A stretch of 61,590 nt of DNA from the NCBI GenBank assembly GCA_947174235.1, contig CAMWID010000009.1:1-61590 (forward strand), in the 5' to 3' direction. The notes below the pieces were generated by a model. It saw only the letters and a program-made list of their open reading frames with translations. It had not been told where the DNA came from and did not search any database. The translations under genes were made by a program, and so were the position numbers. The stretch is from an uncultured Porphyromonadaceae bacterium. GTDB lineage: Bacteria; Bacteroidota; Bacteroidia; Bacteroidales; Muribaculaceae. Numbering within the stretch: position 1 is the first letter of the stretch; every line of letters begins with the position of its first letter. Shown here piece after piece: positions 42,536-53,000 of this stretch.

Positions 42536-44032
42536 TTACGACGGGGTATTCCGCACTGCATTTGCCGACAAGGTGCATTGACTCGGCAACATGATTTCCG
42601 CTGTCGTATAGATATTCCCGTTAAAATCAGACTTCTTATTCACAGGATAGCATTTACCATCCACCTCGACATGTGAGTAATCCCCAAGAAATGATACTTT
42701 CCATACAAGATCTTCCGATGTATTGTTGTTTATTTCCGTATATCGGTTCCCGACATGGCGCACGGTCATATACCCGTCAAATACCCTCACATTCTTTATT
42801 TGTGAATCTGCATCCGGATCTAAAATACGACTCATTGTTGACACTGACTTATCTATATAATCGGGCTGAAATCCCATCGCTCCGCAGACACATCCCTCTA
42901 TAAACCCATATGACACTTCCGGATATTCCGATCTTGACATGGTGGGTAAACTCACAAGATAATCATATCCCTCCTTATTATAACCGTATCTATAAAAAAT
43001 CTCGGGGAAATGGGAAATATTCTCCACATTCCATTCATCACCGAGTATCTCGCCAAGCACACTTTTTATACGTTCCGGATCTTGTGTGACTCCGAACCAC
43101 AATATATAGGGGGCACCCTCACCACGCTTGAAATCCGGTCCGGGAAGCATCATCGTGTTGTAACGGGAATTTTCATCATCCCACCATTCATTCTCAATGA
43201 TATCTCGGTACCTCAGCGCTTTTGCTGAAGCCGATTCCGATGCCGCCGCATCCCCGTTCAATGACGTTATTTCCGAATATGAACCATATCCCGCATATAA
43301 CGACGCAAGCAGGTCAACACCGACAGCAACTCCCGGAATATTCTCCACATATGAAGGCAATCCGCGGCATGTATGAAAGTTATTGCTGCGGTCAAACCGG
43401 TCGGGACTGTTGACATATGCCTTTCGCGACATTATTCTGTCCGGTGAAAGATGCCATATGTCGGCATACTCCGTCACGCTACGGTCGTAAAAATTGAGGA
43501 ATTTCTCTCCAGATACATACTCTCGGTCTCCTGTCCACCGATACATTTTCAGACATGCCTGCATCACATCGAAATTTGCATTGAGATTATACCAGAACTC
43601 ATCGTCATTAAGATAATCAGCCGGCACCGGATTATTATAGCGGTTGATTTCCCAATAACTGCACCAGTCTTTCCCCTCACTGATATTTTCCACAAAACAC
43701 GAAAACATGTTTTTATTGTGACGGGAAAGCCCTATAATCTGGGCACCTACCGACTGATGAGACAAATCTCGCATGCAGAACGCTTCCCTGTTGGGAAGAG
43801 CAGCCTCATACCAGAATCCCACCGGATCCGAACCGTCATGCGAATAAGAGAGCGCCGTCTTTTTTGCCCATTCAAATGATTTTTGCAAAAGTCTGTCAGT
43901 CGATGTGAAAACCGCTATCTCATCCACCGGCAGCTCGGGTGATGTCTTCGGGACTGACTCCCCGCCACATGATGTGGACAGCAACATGACCAGCGATGTC
44001 ACCGATAATATGAAAAATGTCTTTGTATTCAT
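42536..44032 (-). CDS. Six-hairpin glycosidase-like lipoprotein, family unassigned
   Basis: 498 residues with a type II signal and lipobox LLSTSC (Cys22), so membrane-anchored, perhaps surface-exposed. The body looks like an (alpha/alpha)6 barrel enzyme. Conserved-looking blocks are FWYEAALPNREAFCMRDLSH, KDWCSYWEINRYN, FWYNLNANFDVMQACLKMY, NFHTCRGLPSYVENIPGVAVG and PEVSYGFIEGCVCGAMGF. Acidic residues in REAFCMRD and WEIN are candidates for catalysis. A small beta domain closes the protein. I cannot place it in a CAZy family. It follows the GH97 gene across a palindromic spacer and lies upstream of the HTCS. Confidence 0.65.
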   Translation of the reverse strand: MNTKTFFILSVTSLVMLLSTSCGGESVPKTSPELPVDEIAVFTSTDRLLQKSFEWAKKTALSYSHDGSDPVGFWYEAALPNREAFCMRDLSHQSVGAQIIGLSRHNKNMFSCFVENISEGKDWCSYWEINRYNNPVPADYLNDDEFWYNLNANFDVMQACLKMYRWTGDREYVSGEKFLNFYDRSVTEYADIWHLSPDRIMSRKAYVNSPDRFDRSNNFHTCRGLPSYVENIPGVAVGVDLLASLYAGYGSYSEITSLNGDAAASESASAKALRYRDIIENEWWDDENSRYNTMMLPGPDFKRGEGAPYILWFGVTQDPERIKSVLGEILGDEWNVENISHFPEIFYRYGYNKEGYDYLVSLPTMSRSEYPEVSYGFIEGCVCGAMGFQPDYIDKSVSTMSRILDPDADSQIKNVRVFDGYMTVRHVGNRYTEINNNTSEDLVWKVSFLGDYSHVEVDGKCYPVNKKSDFNGNIYTTAEIMLPSQCTLSANAVRNTPS

Positions 44033-44060
44033 ACTTTTAGTCCTCTTAATACACTTTTAA

Positions 44061-44094
44061 GCCTCCCGGCGGGAAATATTTCCCGCCGGGAGGC
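44061..44094. repeat. Perfect 34-nt GC-rich palindrome inside the PUL operon
   Basis: Arms 44061-44077 and 44078-44094 are exact reverse complements (outer GCCTCCCGG, centre GGAAATATTTCC), no loop. On the transcribed minus strand it is followed by TTAAAAG, a poor T-run, so it may be a partial terminator or RNA stabiliser that lowers expression of the lipoprotein gene relative to GH97. Confidence 0.8.
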
Positions 44095-44130
44095 CGGATA
44101 AGCATTATGTATTTTATCTTGGTATTGACT

Positions 44131-46101
44131 TTATCTGATTATCATTGAGAAACCGCCGCCGGGGGCAAGACTCACATTGAGAGGAGTCGTGTTCTCCACA
44201 CTCAATGTCTCTTTCTTGAAATCATTTGCATTATGTGAAGCGTTGACGCCATCCCTGAACAAGACAGCCTCATGCTTCCCCGATCCAAGAAAAGAAAGAT
44301 CCACGGTCAGCTCCCTCGGTGTCCAGTCGGTCAGACCAGCCACATACCACACGTCTCCTTTTCTCCGAGCCGTAAGTATATAATCACCCATCTTTCCGTC
44401 CAAGATCACTGTCTCATCCCATACGGTGGGTATCGCGGCTATAAAATCACGACATTCTGGCTCCCGGTCATAATTCACGGGAGTGTCGCTCAACATTGTA
44501 AACGGAGAATCATAGACGATAAACAGCGCGAGCTGGCGGCAGCGTGTGCCCTGGCTCATAGGCTGGTAATAATCCGCATGATAGGTATGCTTCGTGCCAT
44601 TGTTCATTGCGCCCGGAGTATAATCCATCGGACCGGCAACCTGACGTATGAACGGAATCATTACCTCATATTCCACCTGATCAAGATCTATAGTGCTCCA
44701 TTTCATCTGCTCAAGCCCGTTGACTCCCTCGAAATTCAAGACATGGGGATACGTGCGGTTCAACCCGGCTGGTTTATACATTCCGTGAAGATCAAGAAAC
44801 AGATTATTTCTGCCGCAAGTCTCGGCAGCCCGGTGGATGAAATCCACCACTTCCTGATCATCCCTGTCCATAAAATCTACCTTGAACCCTTTGACCCCCA
44901 TATCGGAATAATGACGGCACACTTCTTCCATATCCCGGTCAAACGCATGATATCCCGCCCATAAGACAATCCCCACATTGCGGTCGGATGCATATTTTAT
45001 AAGCTCTTCAAGATCAATCTCCGGAACAACCTGCATAAGATCCGCCTTCTTGTTGACTGCCCAGCCTTCGTCAAGAATCACATATTCGATATCATTCTCA
45101 GCCGCGAAATCTATATATTTCTTATATGTGGCGTTGTTGACTCCCGCCTTGAAATCCACTCCGGTTATGTTCCAGCAGTTCCACCAGTCCCATGCCACCT
45201 TACCGGGCTTGATCCAATCCGTATCTTTTATACGCGACGGTGAGGCAAGAAGGTATGAAAGATTTGTAGCGGCAAGATCCTTGTCATTTCCTGTCACTAT
45301 CGCCACACGCCACGGGAATGTGCGTGAACCATCTGATTTGGCTATATAATCTTCTCTTTCCTGCACCACCATCTGAAGATTGTTGTGGCCGCCCTGCAAC
45401 GATTTCTTCGGATAAGCCGCATGACATCCTTTCAATGAGGTTGTTCCTGTCCCTTTCATATACAGACCCGGGAAACGTTCGAGATCTGACTCCGTAATCG
45501 TGACCTTGACATTATCGCCAAGATCCACTACCATAGGGAGGAACACGAGTTTATCTCTGTCAACCTCCGACAATTTCACCTTAGTATATTCATTTTCAAA
45601 TGAATTGAAATATGGATCATCCTTACGTCCTTTTGCATAAGGTACGTATGCAGTGGCATCCAATGGGAAATTATATGTGACCTCTTCAGAAGCTACGGTC
45701 AAAGGACTCTTACCGTTGTATATGAAACGATACGCAATCCCATCGTCATAAGCCCGGAACTCTACACCCCAGCCTCCTTTGAAATCCAACCGCGCCACAT
45801 TATAGCGATCCGCGATACTCTCAGACCTGTAGAAAGGAGAAGGCACAGTCGTATCTACCGATTTTTTTGAAAATTTCGTCACTCTCGGTTTTTTACCCCA
45901 TTCCATGCCGTCTGCAAAACTCATCGACAGCGATGATTCCGAAATGACTTCCCTGCCATCAAACGCGACTGAATAACTGAGACCATTCTCCACTTTTATT
46001 TCAGCCTTCAGTTGTCCGTCTGGTGAAGCGATCTCATATTGTTTCCCTGCCATTGACGGTATCGATGCCACCAGCAGGATTCCGAATAATATTTTTTTCA
46101 T
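44131..46101 (-). CDS. Glycoside hydrolase family 97 enzyme of the PUL
   Basis: 656 residues with signal peptide MKKILFGILLVASIPSMAG. The N-terminal sandwich begins YEIASPDGQLKAEIKVENG. The catalytic barrel has WDWWNCWNITGVDFKAGV, YVILDEGWAVNK, GVKGFKVDFMDRDDQ with the candidate nucleophile Asp (about 408), LDLHGMYKPAGLNRTYPHVLNFEGV with the acid/base Glu (about 457), and the C-terminal sheet ending SLAPGGGFSMIIR. This is the retaining pattern. It differs clearly from the other GH97 at 28090-30030, so the two are separate paralogues. It should remove terminal alpha-linked glucose or galactose in the periplasm. It is 30 nt after the six-hairpin gene. Confidence 0.93.
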   Translation of the reverse strand: MKKILFGILLVASIPSMAGKQYEIASPDGQLKAEIKVENGLSYSVAFDGREVISESSLSMSFADGMEWGKKPRVTKFSKKSVDTTVPSPFYRSESIADRYNVARLDFKGGWGVEFRAYDDGIAYRFIYNGKSPLTVASEEVTYNFPLDATAYVPYAKGRKDDPYFNSFENEYTKVKLSEVDRDKLVFLPMVVDLGDNVKVTITESDLERFPGLYMKGTGTTSLKGCHAAYPKKSLQGGHNNLQMVVQEREDYIAKSDGSRTFPWRVAIVTGNDKDLAATNLSYLLASPSRIKDTDWIKPGKVAWDWWNCWNITGVDFKAGVNNATYKKYIDFAAENDIEYVILDEGWAVNKKADLMQVVPEIDLEELIKYASDRNVGIVLWAGYHAFDRDMEEVCRHYSDMGVKGFKVDFMDRDDQEVVDFIHRAAETCGRNNLFLDLHGMYKPAGLNRTYPHVLNFEGVNGLEQMKWSTIDLDQVEYEVMIPFIRQVAGPMDYTPGAMNNGTKHTYHADYYQPMSQGTRCRQLALFIVYDSPFTMLSDTPVNYDREPECRDFIAAIPTVWDETVILDGKMGDYILTARRKGDVWYVAGLTDWTPRELTVDLSFLGSGKHEAVLFRDGVNASHNANDFKKETLSVENTTPLNVSLAPGGGFSMIIR

Positions 46102-46131
46102 CTTGTTGATTTTTTAATTAAGAATGCATGT

Positions 46132-48126
46132 CTAAAGCTTTATATTGACCGTGCCTCCGTCTCGAATGGAATATTCTTTATTCTTTCCATTGTCTGAGAC
46201 AGTGACTTTCAATTTGCCGCCCTCCACTCTTCTGACCGCTATGTCCATATCGGCTCCGAAGGCACGGACATGACGCAGATTCATGTCATTCCATTCTCCC
46301 GGAAGGCGTGGAGTAAGAGTAAACGACCGGAATCCGGTAGGTCTTATACCGAAAAGACCTTCTGTAATAATTCTCCCGTACAGTCCGCTTTCAGCCGACA
46401 GATGACGCTGACCGCCCTCGGGCCATGCCTCTATCGCATATGGCACATGCTCTCCGAGAAGACGTGTGCCGGAATATTTTTTAAGATACTCGGTAGCCTT
46501 TTCTGTCGCCCCTACGGCATATACTCCGCGAAGGGCATAGAGAGTCGAACGGTCCCAGAAGGTCTTGTCTCCCGCCTGTGTGAGAAGTCCGTTGTCTGTC
46601 CACAATCTCGGGGAGAACAATGCCGCGATAGTCCCCTCCGCACGCTCGTCAATACCTACAGTCAAAGGGATACAGATCCATGAACGCAACACATCATTTC
46701 CTTTATAATAGGCATATGTGTCAAATCCTTCCACTTCATGAGCGAAATACTTATCCATATTCTTACGAAGTTCCGCAGCCTGCCGCGAATATTGCCTGCC
46801 GTTGTTTTTTCCAAGTTCTTTTGCAAGGAAAGAGGCAGACTGAAGTGCGTCATAATAGAGCGAGGAGGTGCAAAGATTAGCCTTGCCGGAAGGGAAACGT
46901 CCTTCAAGTTCATCGGAATCAGACGCCACCACGCCATCTTCATTCAACTGGCGTCTGCAATATTCCAGACACCATGTTATAAGTGGCCAAAGTTCCTCCG
47001 CCTCCGCACGGTCGCCTCTCGCAAGTGCATAACGTGAGGCGCCGTAAGCTATCATGGCACAGTCTCCCCTGTCGCCGGCTCCGTTCCAGATATCGTCTCC
47101 TTCCGCTATGATGGAACTTGGTATCGTCTTGTAATCCGGGTTCATGAATCTGGCGAAATGACGGAATGAGTTAAGAGCCGATTCATTTCCGTAGGCATAA
47201 CCTGTAAACGGAAAAAACGGATTGACATATTCAGCCTGGTCGTTAGCCCAAATGGCGGCATAATACGATTCTCCCCCAGGACCGTGCAACGGTCCTCCCT
47301 TGGTGGCGTAAATACTTTCGCAAGCCCTGACTTTGGCAAAATCCATCATCTTGTTGATAACCGTGTCGGGAGTCTCAAGCACGAGAGAACCCATCAACTT
47401 ATCGACGAGATCCTTCCGGGCGGCAAACTCCTTGTCCGCATCAGGCGCTACAGGGGATTCTCCCGGTGCGGTGGCTGTGATATGGGCGGAAAAATCAAGC
47501 GTTTCAGAAGGTTCAAGATAGAAAACGCCATTCACATCCGTCTTCCCTTCTATACGGTAAGATCCGGCAACCCCCTTCGACGGATCGGTGGTCGTGACAA
47601 AACCTCCCTCCGGAATCTCTATCCTCAGCTGTTTTTTACCCGTATTCACTATGGTGTATTTCTCCACCAGCGTCGGAAGTTCAGTAGAAGGGAAATAAGT
47701 ACGTGACAATTTCCAGCTCCCGTAATAACCGTTGTTGAAATCGCTCTCGACCTCCAGGGCATGCCTGAGCGATATTTTTTTCACTTTCTCATTATTCATC
47801 GACCTTCCGTTGACCGTTACCGCTGCCAACGGATCCCAATCGAAACGGCGCATCACACACCCGCTCGTATTATTTGGTATCGCCCTGAGCATGGGCCATA
47901 CCATACTTTTGTTCAATGTAAAGGCACCGGTGGAGTCTATTCCGTAACGTAGCACTGTCGCCACTTTTTTACCAGCCATCTCCACATGGTCGCTATGACT
48001 GTCACCCTCAGCCACATTCCATGTTATTCCGTCAACCGAATCCGGAACCCAATACTGGCGTGCGAATCCTGCCGATGGAAAGAATGTCATGGCTGCGGTC
48101 ACAAATACAAATGCAAGAGTCTTCAT
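46132..48126 (-). CDS. Six-hairpin glycosidase-like enzyme, family unassigned
   Basis: 664 residues from ATG 48126, which starts at the signal peptide MKTLAFVFVTAAMTFFPSAGFA; a start 63 nt upstream adds a non-signal extension. An N-terminal beta-sandwich (about 25-260) precedes an (alpha/alpha)6 barrel (about 270-590) and a short beta domain. Barrel blocks: ESYYAAIWANDQAEYVNPFF, EGDDIWNGAGDRGDCAM, SDSDELEGRFPSGKANLCTS and AIEAWPEGGQRHLSAESGLYGR. Acidic residues in WANDQAEY and AEGDD are possible catalytic sites. The layout resembles the GH15/GH65/GH78 fold group, but I cannot name the family. It lies between susD and the GH97 gene. Confidence 0.75.
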   Translation of the reverse strand: MKTLAFVFVTAAMTFFPSAGFARQYWVPDSVDGITWNVAEGDSHSDHVEMAGKKVATVLRYGIDSTGAFTLNKSMVWPMLRAIPNNTSGCVMRRFDWDPLAAVTVNGRSMNNEKVKKISLRHALEVESDFNNGYYGSWKLSRTYFPSTELPTLVEKYTIVNTGKKQLRIEIPEGGFVTTTDPSKGVAGSYRIEGKTDVNGVFYLEPSETLDFSAHITATAPGESPVAPDADKEFAARKDLVDKLMGSLVLETPDTVINKMMDFAKVRACESIYATKGGPLHGPGGESYYAAIWANDQAEYVNPFFPFTGYAYGNESALNSFRHFARFMNPDYKTIPSSIIAEGDDIWNGAGDRGDCAMIAYGASRYALARGDRAEAEELWPLITWCLEYCRRQLNEDGVVASDSDELEGRFPSGKANLCTSSLYYDALQSASFLAKELGKNNGRQYSRQAAELRKNMDKYFAHEVEGFDTYAYYKGNDVLRSWICIPLTVGIDERAEGTIAALFSPRLWTDNGLLTQAGDKTFWDRSTLYALRGVYAVGATEKATEYLKKYSGTRLLGEHVPYAIEAWPEGGQRHLSAESGLYGRIITEGLFGIRPTGFRSFTLTPRLPGEWNDMNLRHVRAFGADMDIAVRRVEGGKLKVTVSDNGKNKEYSIRDGGTVNIKL

Positions 48127-48149
48127 TTCAATGATGTTTGGCAGAAAAA

Positions 48150-48204
48150 GGGAGTGTCCGGGCAGATGTCTGCCTGTTTTCCGGCGCATCTACAGGACAC
48201 CCCC
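48150..48204 (-). other. Branched hairpin between susD and the six-hairpin gene
   Basis: Outer stem GGGAGTGTCC (48150-48159) with GGACACCCCC (48195-48204), one mismatch; inner stem GGCAGA/TCTGCC around 48161-48174. It lies in the 146-nt spacer after susD on the minus strand and may stabilise the upstream susCD message. Confidence 0.55.
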
Positions 48205-48272
48205 TTCCTCCTGACCTAATTAAACCTGTAATCAACTATAAAATCTTTCGAGCATGCCATCAAGGCAACGCA

Positions 48273-49916
48273 TCAATAACCCGGATTCTGAATCAATTTG
48301 CTGTTCTTGTTGATCTCTGTAGAAGGAAGCGGCACAAGATTATGATGATCCTCGAAAGTACGTTTCTGGAGATCTTTGAGAGTGTACACCTTTGAGCCGT
48401 CAGCCTTGCGGATTATTATCATGCCGTGGAACTGACCGGTCTGTGTCTCTTTTCCGATCTTCCATCTCCTTACGTCATACCAGCGGTGTTCCTCAAATGC
48501 GAGCTCAACCTTGCGCTCATGCTGGATCTTCTTGAGGAGAGCGTCGCCGCTTTCTGTCACATCGGGGAGAATACCGGCGTTACCTCCGCGGGCACGTTCT
48601 CTCACCTTATTGACATATTCACGCGCCACAGCCTCATCTCCGAGATTATACTTGGCTTCCGCATAATTCAGATAAACCTCCGCGAGACGGCAATAGATCC
48701 ATGGATTTGAAGCACGTACGGCACGGGGGGCGGTTATATCTTCCGCAGCGAATTTTCTTATGGAATAATGGCTCTTTGAATAGTTCCAGTTTTCTGTACC
48801 TGAATACTCAGAATCAAGACCGCCTGTCTTTCCGTCTTCATTCACCCAATATTCAGCCGGACGGTTCACAAAATTCTGCCCGTCACAAACGACAGTGGCA
48901 TAGAAACGCGGATCCCGGTTCGCCCACGGATAGATATCGGATGGATTTGACGCATCGGTGTAGGGTGTCACGTCGGGCATTGTGCCGTCTTCCATTTCAT
49001 AACTGTCGACCATCTCCTGTGTGACACAAGTGTAAGACCATCCGAGATAGCCGTTCGGCTGGTTATACCAGTTGAACCAATGACCGTGCTCAGTGTCGAA
49101 AAGCCGCTGGAATATTATTTCCGGACTCATATGATTGTAGAATAGTCCCTGATAACTTGGATCAAGTGAATATTGGTTGAGTGCGAAAACTTCCTCACAG
49201 GCTTTTGCGGCAGCCTCCCATTTGCTCCTGTCGTTGGAGGGGTTGTTGAGAGGTGACGCCATGTATAGAAGCATTCTTGCTTTATATGCGAGAGCCGCGC
49301 CTTTTGTAAGACGGCCGAAATTTGTTCCGGATTGGGTCTCCGGAAGTAACTGAGCAGCCTTGTCGAACTCTGACACGACAAATGCCGCGCACTCGTCATA
49401 ACTGTTGCGTTCAACCATCATCTCGGGGTCATCAAGCTCAAAGGTACGCGTAATCAGGGGCACCCCTCCGAAATGTGAGATCAGATCCATATAGAAGAAG
49501 GCACGGAAGAAAGTCGCCTCCCCTATCAGCGTGCTTCTTGACGGCTCGGGAATCTTGTCGACATTCTCAAGATTGTTGAAGAAGATGTTGATATTTTTTA
49601 TATCGGTATAATACTCCTTCCACATGTTGAAGAATCCCATCATATCCGGCGTATAACCGGTTTGCTCTATCTGCCAGGCATACTGGTTGTCGAAATTCGA
49701 CATCGCCTCGTCGCAGAAATAACGATGGCTCATTTCATTGAAGCCGTTCTTGGGATATGTATAGAATTTGGTCACATACGCCTCTGTCAGCGTGGCGTCT
49801 GAAAATATCACAGGCTCTGTATATGAATCAAGTGGCTCAAGATCCAGTACATCGCATGAAGTCAGCAGTCCCGCCGCAAACAGAAGGCAGGCGCCTTTAT
49901 ATATTGTTGATTTCAT
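48273..49916 (-). CDS. SusD/RagB-family glycan-binding lipoprotein of the PUL
   Basis: 547-residue outer-membrane lipoprotein, partner of the SusC-like transporter 113 nt upstream. Lipobox GLLTSC places the lipidated Cys at 21. Family features: the early LDLEPLDSYTEPVIFSD, IKNINIFFNNLENV and IGEATFFRAFFYMDLISHFGGVPLI in the helical core, NPWIYCRLAEVYLNYAEAKYNLG, and the C-terminal HERKVELAFEEHRWYDVRRWK and LVPLPSTEINKNSKLIQNPGY. The last block is the most diagnostic. It differs from the SusD at 3334-5043. Confidence 0.95.
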   Translation of the reverse strand: MKSTIYKGACLLFAAGLLTSCDVLDLEPLDSYTEPVIFSDATLTEAYVTKFYTYPKNGFNEMSHRYFCDEAMSNFDNQYAWQIEQTGYTPDMMGFFNMWKEYYTDIKNINIFFNNLENVDKIPEPSRSTLIGEATFFRAFFYMDLISHFGGVPLITRTFELDDPEMMVERNSYDECAAFVVSEFDKAAQLLPETQSGTNFGRLTKGAALAYKARMLLYMASPLNNPSNDRSKWEAAAKACEEVFALNQYSLDPSYQGLFYNHMSPEIIFQRLFDTEHGHWFNWYNQPNGYLGWSYTCVTQEMVDSYEMEDGTMPDVTPYTDASNPSDIYPWANRDPRFYATVVCDGQNFVNRPAEYWVNEDGKTGGLDSEYSGTENWNYSKSHYSIRKFAAEDITAPRAVRASNPWIYCRLAEVYLNYAEAKYNLGDEAVAREYVNKVRERARGGNAGILPDVTESGDALLKKIQHERKVELAFEEHRWYDVRRWKIGKETQTGQFHGMIIIRKADGSKVYTLKDLQKRTFEDHHNLVPLPSTEINKNSKLIQNPGY

Positions 49917-49956
49917 CTTATGATTCGTTATTTTTGTTTTTGTCTCCTTTTGGATC

Positions 49957-50008
49957 GCTCCCGGTCCGGGAGCTGACCGTTTGCGCAGGATTTATAAAAT
50001 GTCCTGCG
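49957..50008 (-). other. Two hairpins in the susC-susD spacer of the PUL
   Basis: GCTCCCGG-T-CCGGGAGC (49957-49973) and CGCAGGA / TCCTGCG (49984-49990 and 50002-50008). Both are perfect stems. They lie between susC and susD on the minus strand and may tune the ratio of the two products. Confidence 0.55.
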
Positions 50009-50029
50009 GTCACGATCTGTCAATCCTGT

Positions 50030-53000
50030 TCAGAAGCTAAGGTTTACTCCGAATGTAAATACTCTCTGCGGAGAATAAGCCTGACCTGTTGAAGTGGCGT
50101 TCAATTCCGGATCCTGCACCTTGATATGGTCAAGCACAAACAGATTGGTAGCCGTGAAGAACACACGGAAATTCTCCATTCCCATACGGTTCACCACTTT
50201 CTCTGGAAGATTGTAGAACACTTCAATATTTTTGAGACGGAGGAATGACGCGTCATAACACCAGAAGTCGCTCCACTGGGTATTGTTGTCTCCATCTTTG
50301 TTGAAAGCCCTCGGATACTTTGAATTCGGAGTCAGCTCTGCCGAGATCCAACGGTTTTCAAAGAATGTCTTGTCCAGATTGTATGAATAAGGCACGATCA
50401 TCTGACGGGCTTTCGCCTGGCCTGTCCAAGTCATGTTGAGTCCGATGCCACGCCATTCCGCGCCATAGTTGAGACCGAACACCATACGGGGAACATTGCC
50501 ATAGTCATTGCGGTATTTATCGTCTGAAGTTATCTTGCCGTCCCCGTTGATATCCACATATTTGATATCACCGGGCTGTGCGCCTGCAAGATGCGGAGTG
50601 CTGTTCACCTCGTCCCATGTCTGATAGATGCCGTCGCTCTTGTACATCAGATATGTGTCTATGCTCTTTCCGGTGCGTCTTTGCCATTCCGGCACAGTCT
50701 CCGCCTCATCGAAGAATATGATCTTGTTGTGGGTGTATGTAAAATTGAACGATGCGTTGAAATTCACATTGCCGATCCTGTTGCGGTGAGTTAACAAAAG
50801 TTCCGCACCCTGGTTGCTCACCTCTCCGATATTCTGGTCGGGAAGAGTCAGACCTGTATAATCAGGCACTGAAGCGTTTTTGGCAGTAAGGATATCCTTG
50901 CGTTTCTGGTAGAAATATTCTACGGTAAAGCCCAACAGACCATTCCAGAGAGAACCGTCGATACCGATATTTTTCGTATCCACCTTCTCCCAGGTGATAT
51001 CGGGATTGCCTATACGGCCCGGGGCAAAACCTTTGTTCAATTCCGGATTGACTCCAAGAATCGCACCGTTCGACATCGAATAGGTGCTCAGATACTGATA
51101 GGCGCTTACCCTGTCATTTCCAAGTTTTCCCCATGACGCCCTGAGTTTGAGATCATCTACTATGTCGGTATTGTCCTGAATGAATTTTTCCTGACCGAAA
51201 CGCCATCCTACAGAGACACCGGGGAAAGTGCCCCAGCGTTTGCCCGGCGCGAAATTCATCGACCCGTCACGACGGATGGTAAACTCCACCAGATAACGGT
51301 CCATATATGAATAGTTGAAACGTCCGAATATGTTCTGCCTTGACGAATGGTATCCGTAGCCTGAATTGCTCTTGTCCTGGTCAGCTCCGAAATTCAGGTA
51401 GTCGGGGAATGAAGTCAGAAAGTTTTTACGGTATGCGGAGAAATATTCACCGTTATATTTGCTTTGCTCGTAAGCCACGAACGCACCTACATGGTGATCT
51501 CCGAAATCACGGTCGTAACCAAGCTTGAACATCATGGTGGTTCTGGAATTGTCATCATGATTCTGATTCAGGTCTATCACCCCGCCATTGGTATTGGTGG
51601 TCTTCTTGTCGTATTCCTGCGTGAGCGGATTGTAGGTATATGTATCCCATAGTTTGTACATATATTTCTGATCACGCGCGTGGTAATCGACAGCCACATA
51701 TCCCGAAAGTGAAAGTCCCTTGGTTATCCATGGCATCTGAAGGTCGAATGTAAATTTGGTGTCAAGATATGTATCCTTTATCCGGTTGTAGCCGGTTGTT
51801 TCCCCATCTATAAGCAACGCGAGGTTGTTGCCGCCTGAAATACCGGGACCCGGAAGACCGTTGGGATAGAAATCATAAAGCCAGGGATAAGCCATCATCG
51901 CCTCCCAGAATATAGAACTTGTAGATGTGATGGCATTGTTGCGCTGTTCCCGGCGGGCGGCTATGTCAAGACCGATTTTCAGGTCCTTGAACACCTGCGC
52001 GTCGATATTTGAACGTATCTGATACGTCTGGAAATTCAGCTTGGTATTCCTGTAATTAGGTTTCTGGTAAGTATAATCTCCGGAAACATAATACCGTACC
52101 GCGTCATTGCCTCCGTTGAGGGCGACGGAATGGCGTGTTGACGGGGTCGCCTTGTTGAAAACAACATCCATCCAGTCGGTATCTCCATAACGGAGTCGGT
52201 CGATAGTGCCGTCGAGATAGCCCCCTTTCACATTCTCGAACTGAGGAGTCTGTCCTTTGTATGTGGATATCTCATCGCTCCACACCATGTTCTCATACGC
52301 GTTCATGAGATCAGGGGTGCGTGTATTCTGCTGAAGGGAGAACGTGCCGTTATAAGTGATCGTCGGCTTCTGGATCTTGCCCCTCTTGGTAGTGACAAGA
52401 ATTACACCGTTGGCTGCCTCCGCTCCGTAAATCGCTGCAGAAGCGTCTTTAAGGACATTTATGCTTTCGATATCATTCGGATTAAGACGTTCCAGACCGG
52501 AACGGTTCGCCACTCCGTCTATAATAATAAGGGGCGAGTTGTCGTTAAGGGTACCTTTGCCACGGATATAGATGTCTGACCAGTCTGAACCCGGTTCTCC
52601 GCCGTTTGATCTCGCCACCACACCGGGTATCTGACCGGCAAACGTGTTGGTGATGTTGGCTACGCCGGATGTTTTCAGATCACTCCCTTTCACAGTAGAG
52701 ACTGCGCCTGTGACGGAAGCCTTTTTCTGGACACCATATCCCACAACCACCATTTCGTCAAGTTCGGAAATGTTGGAGGAAAGGGCTATATCCATATTCT
52801 TTTGCGCTTTCCCCTCAAACATGGAATAGCCCACGTAGGATACGCTGATTGTAGAGCCCGCAGGCACTTGCAGTGTGAAATTGCCGTCTACATCGGTGGT
52901 AGTGCCCATAGACGTTCCTTTCACCATTACAGAAGCCCCTATCAGCGGCTCCTTTGTCTGTGCATCTACCACTTTACCTGTTACTTTCTCGGTCTGTTTC

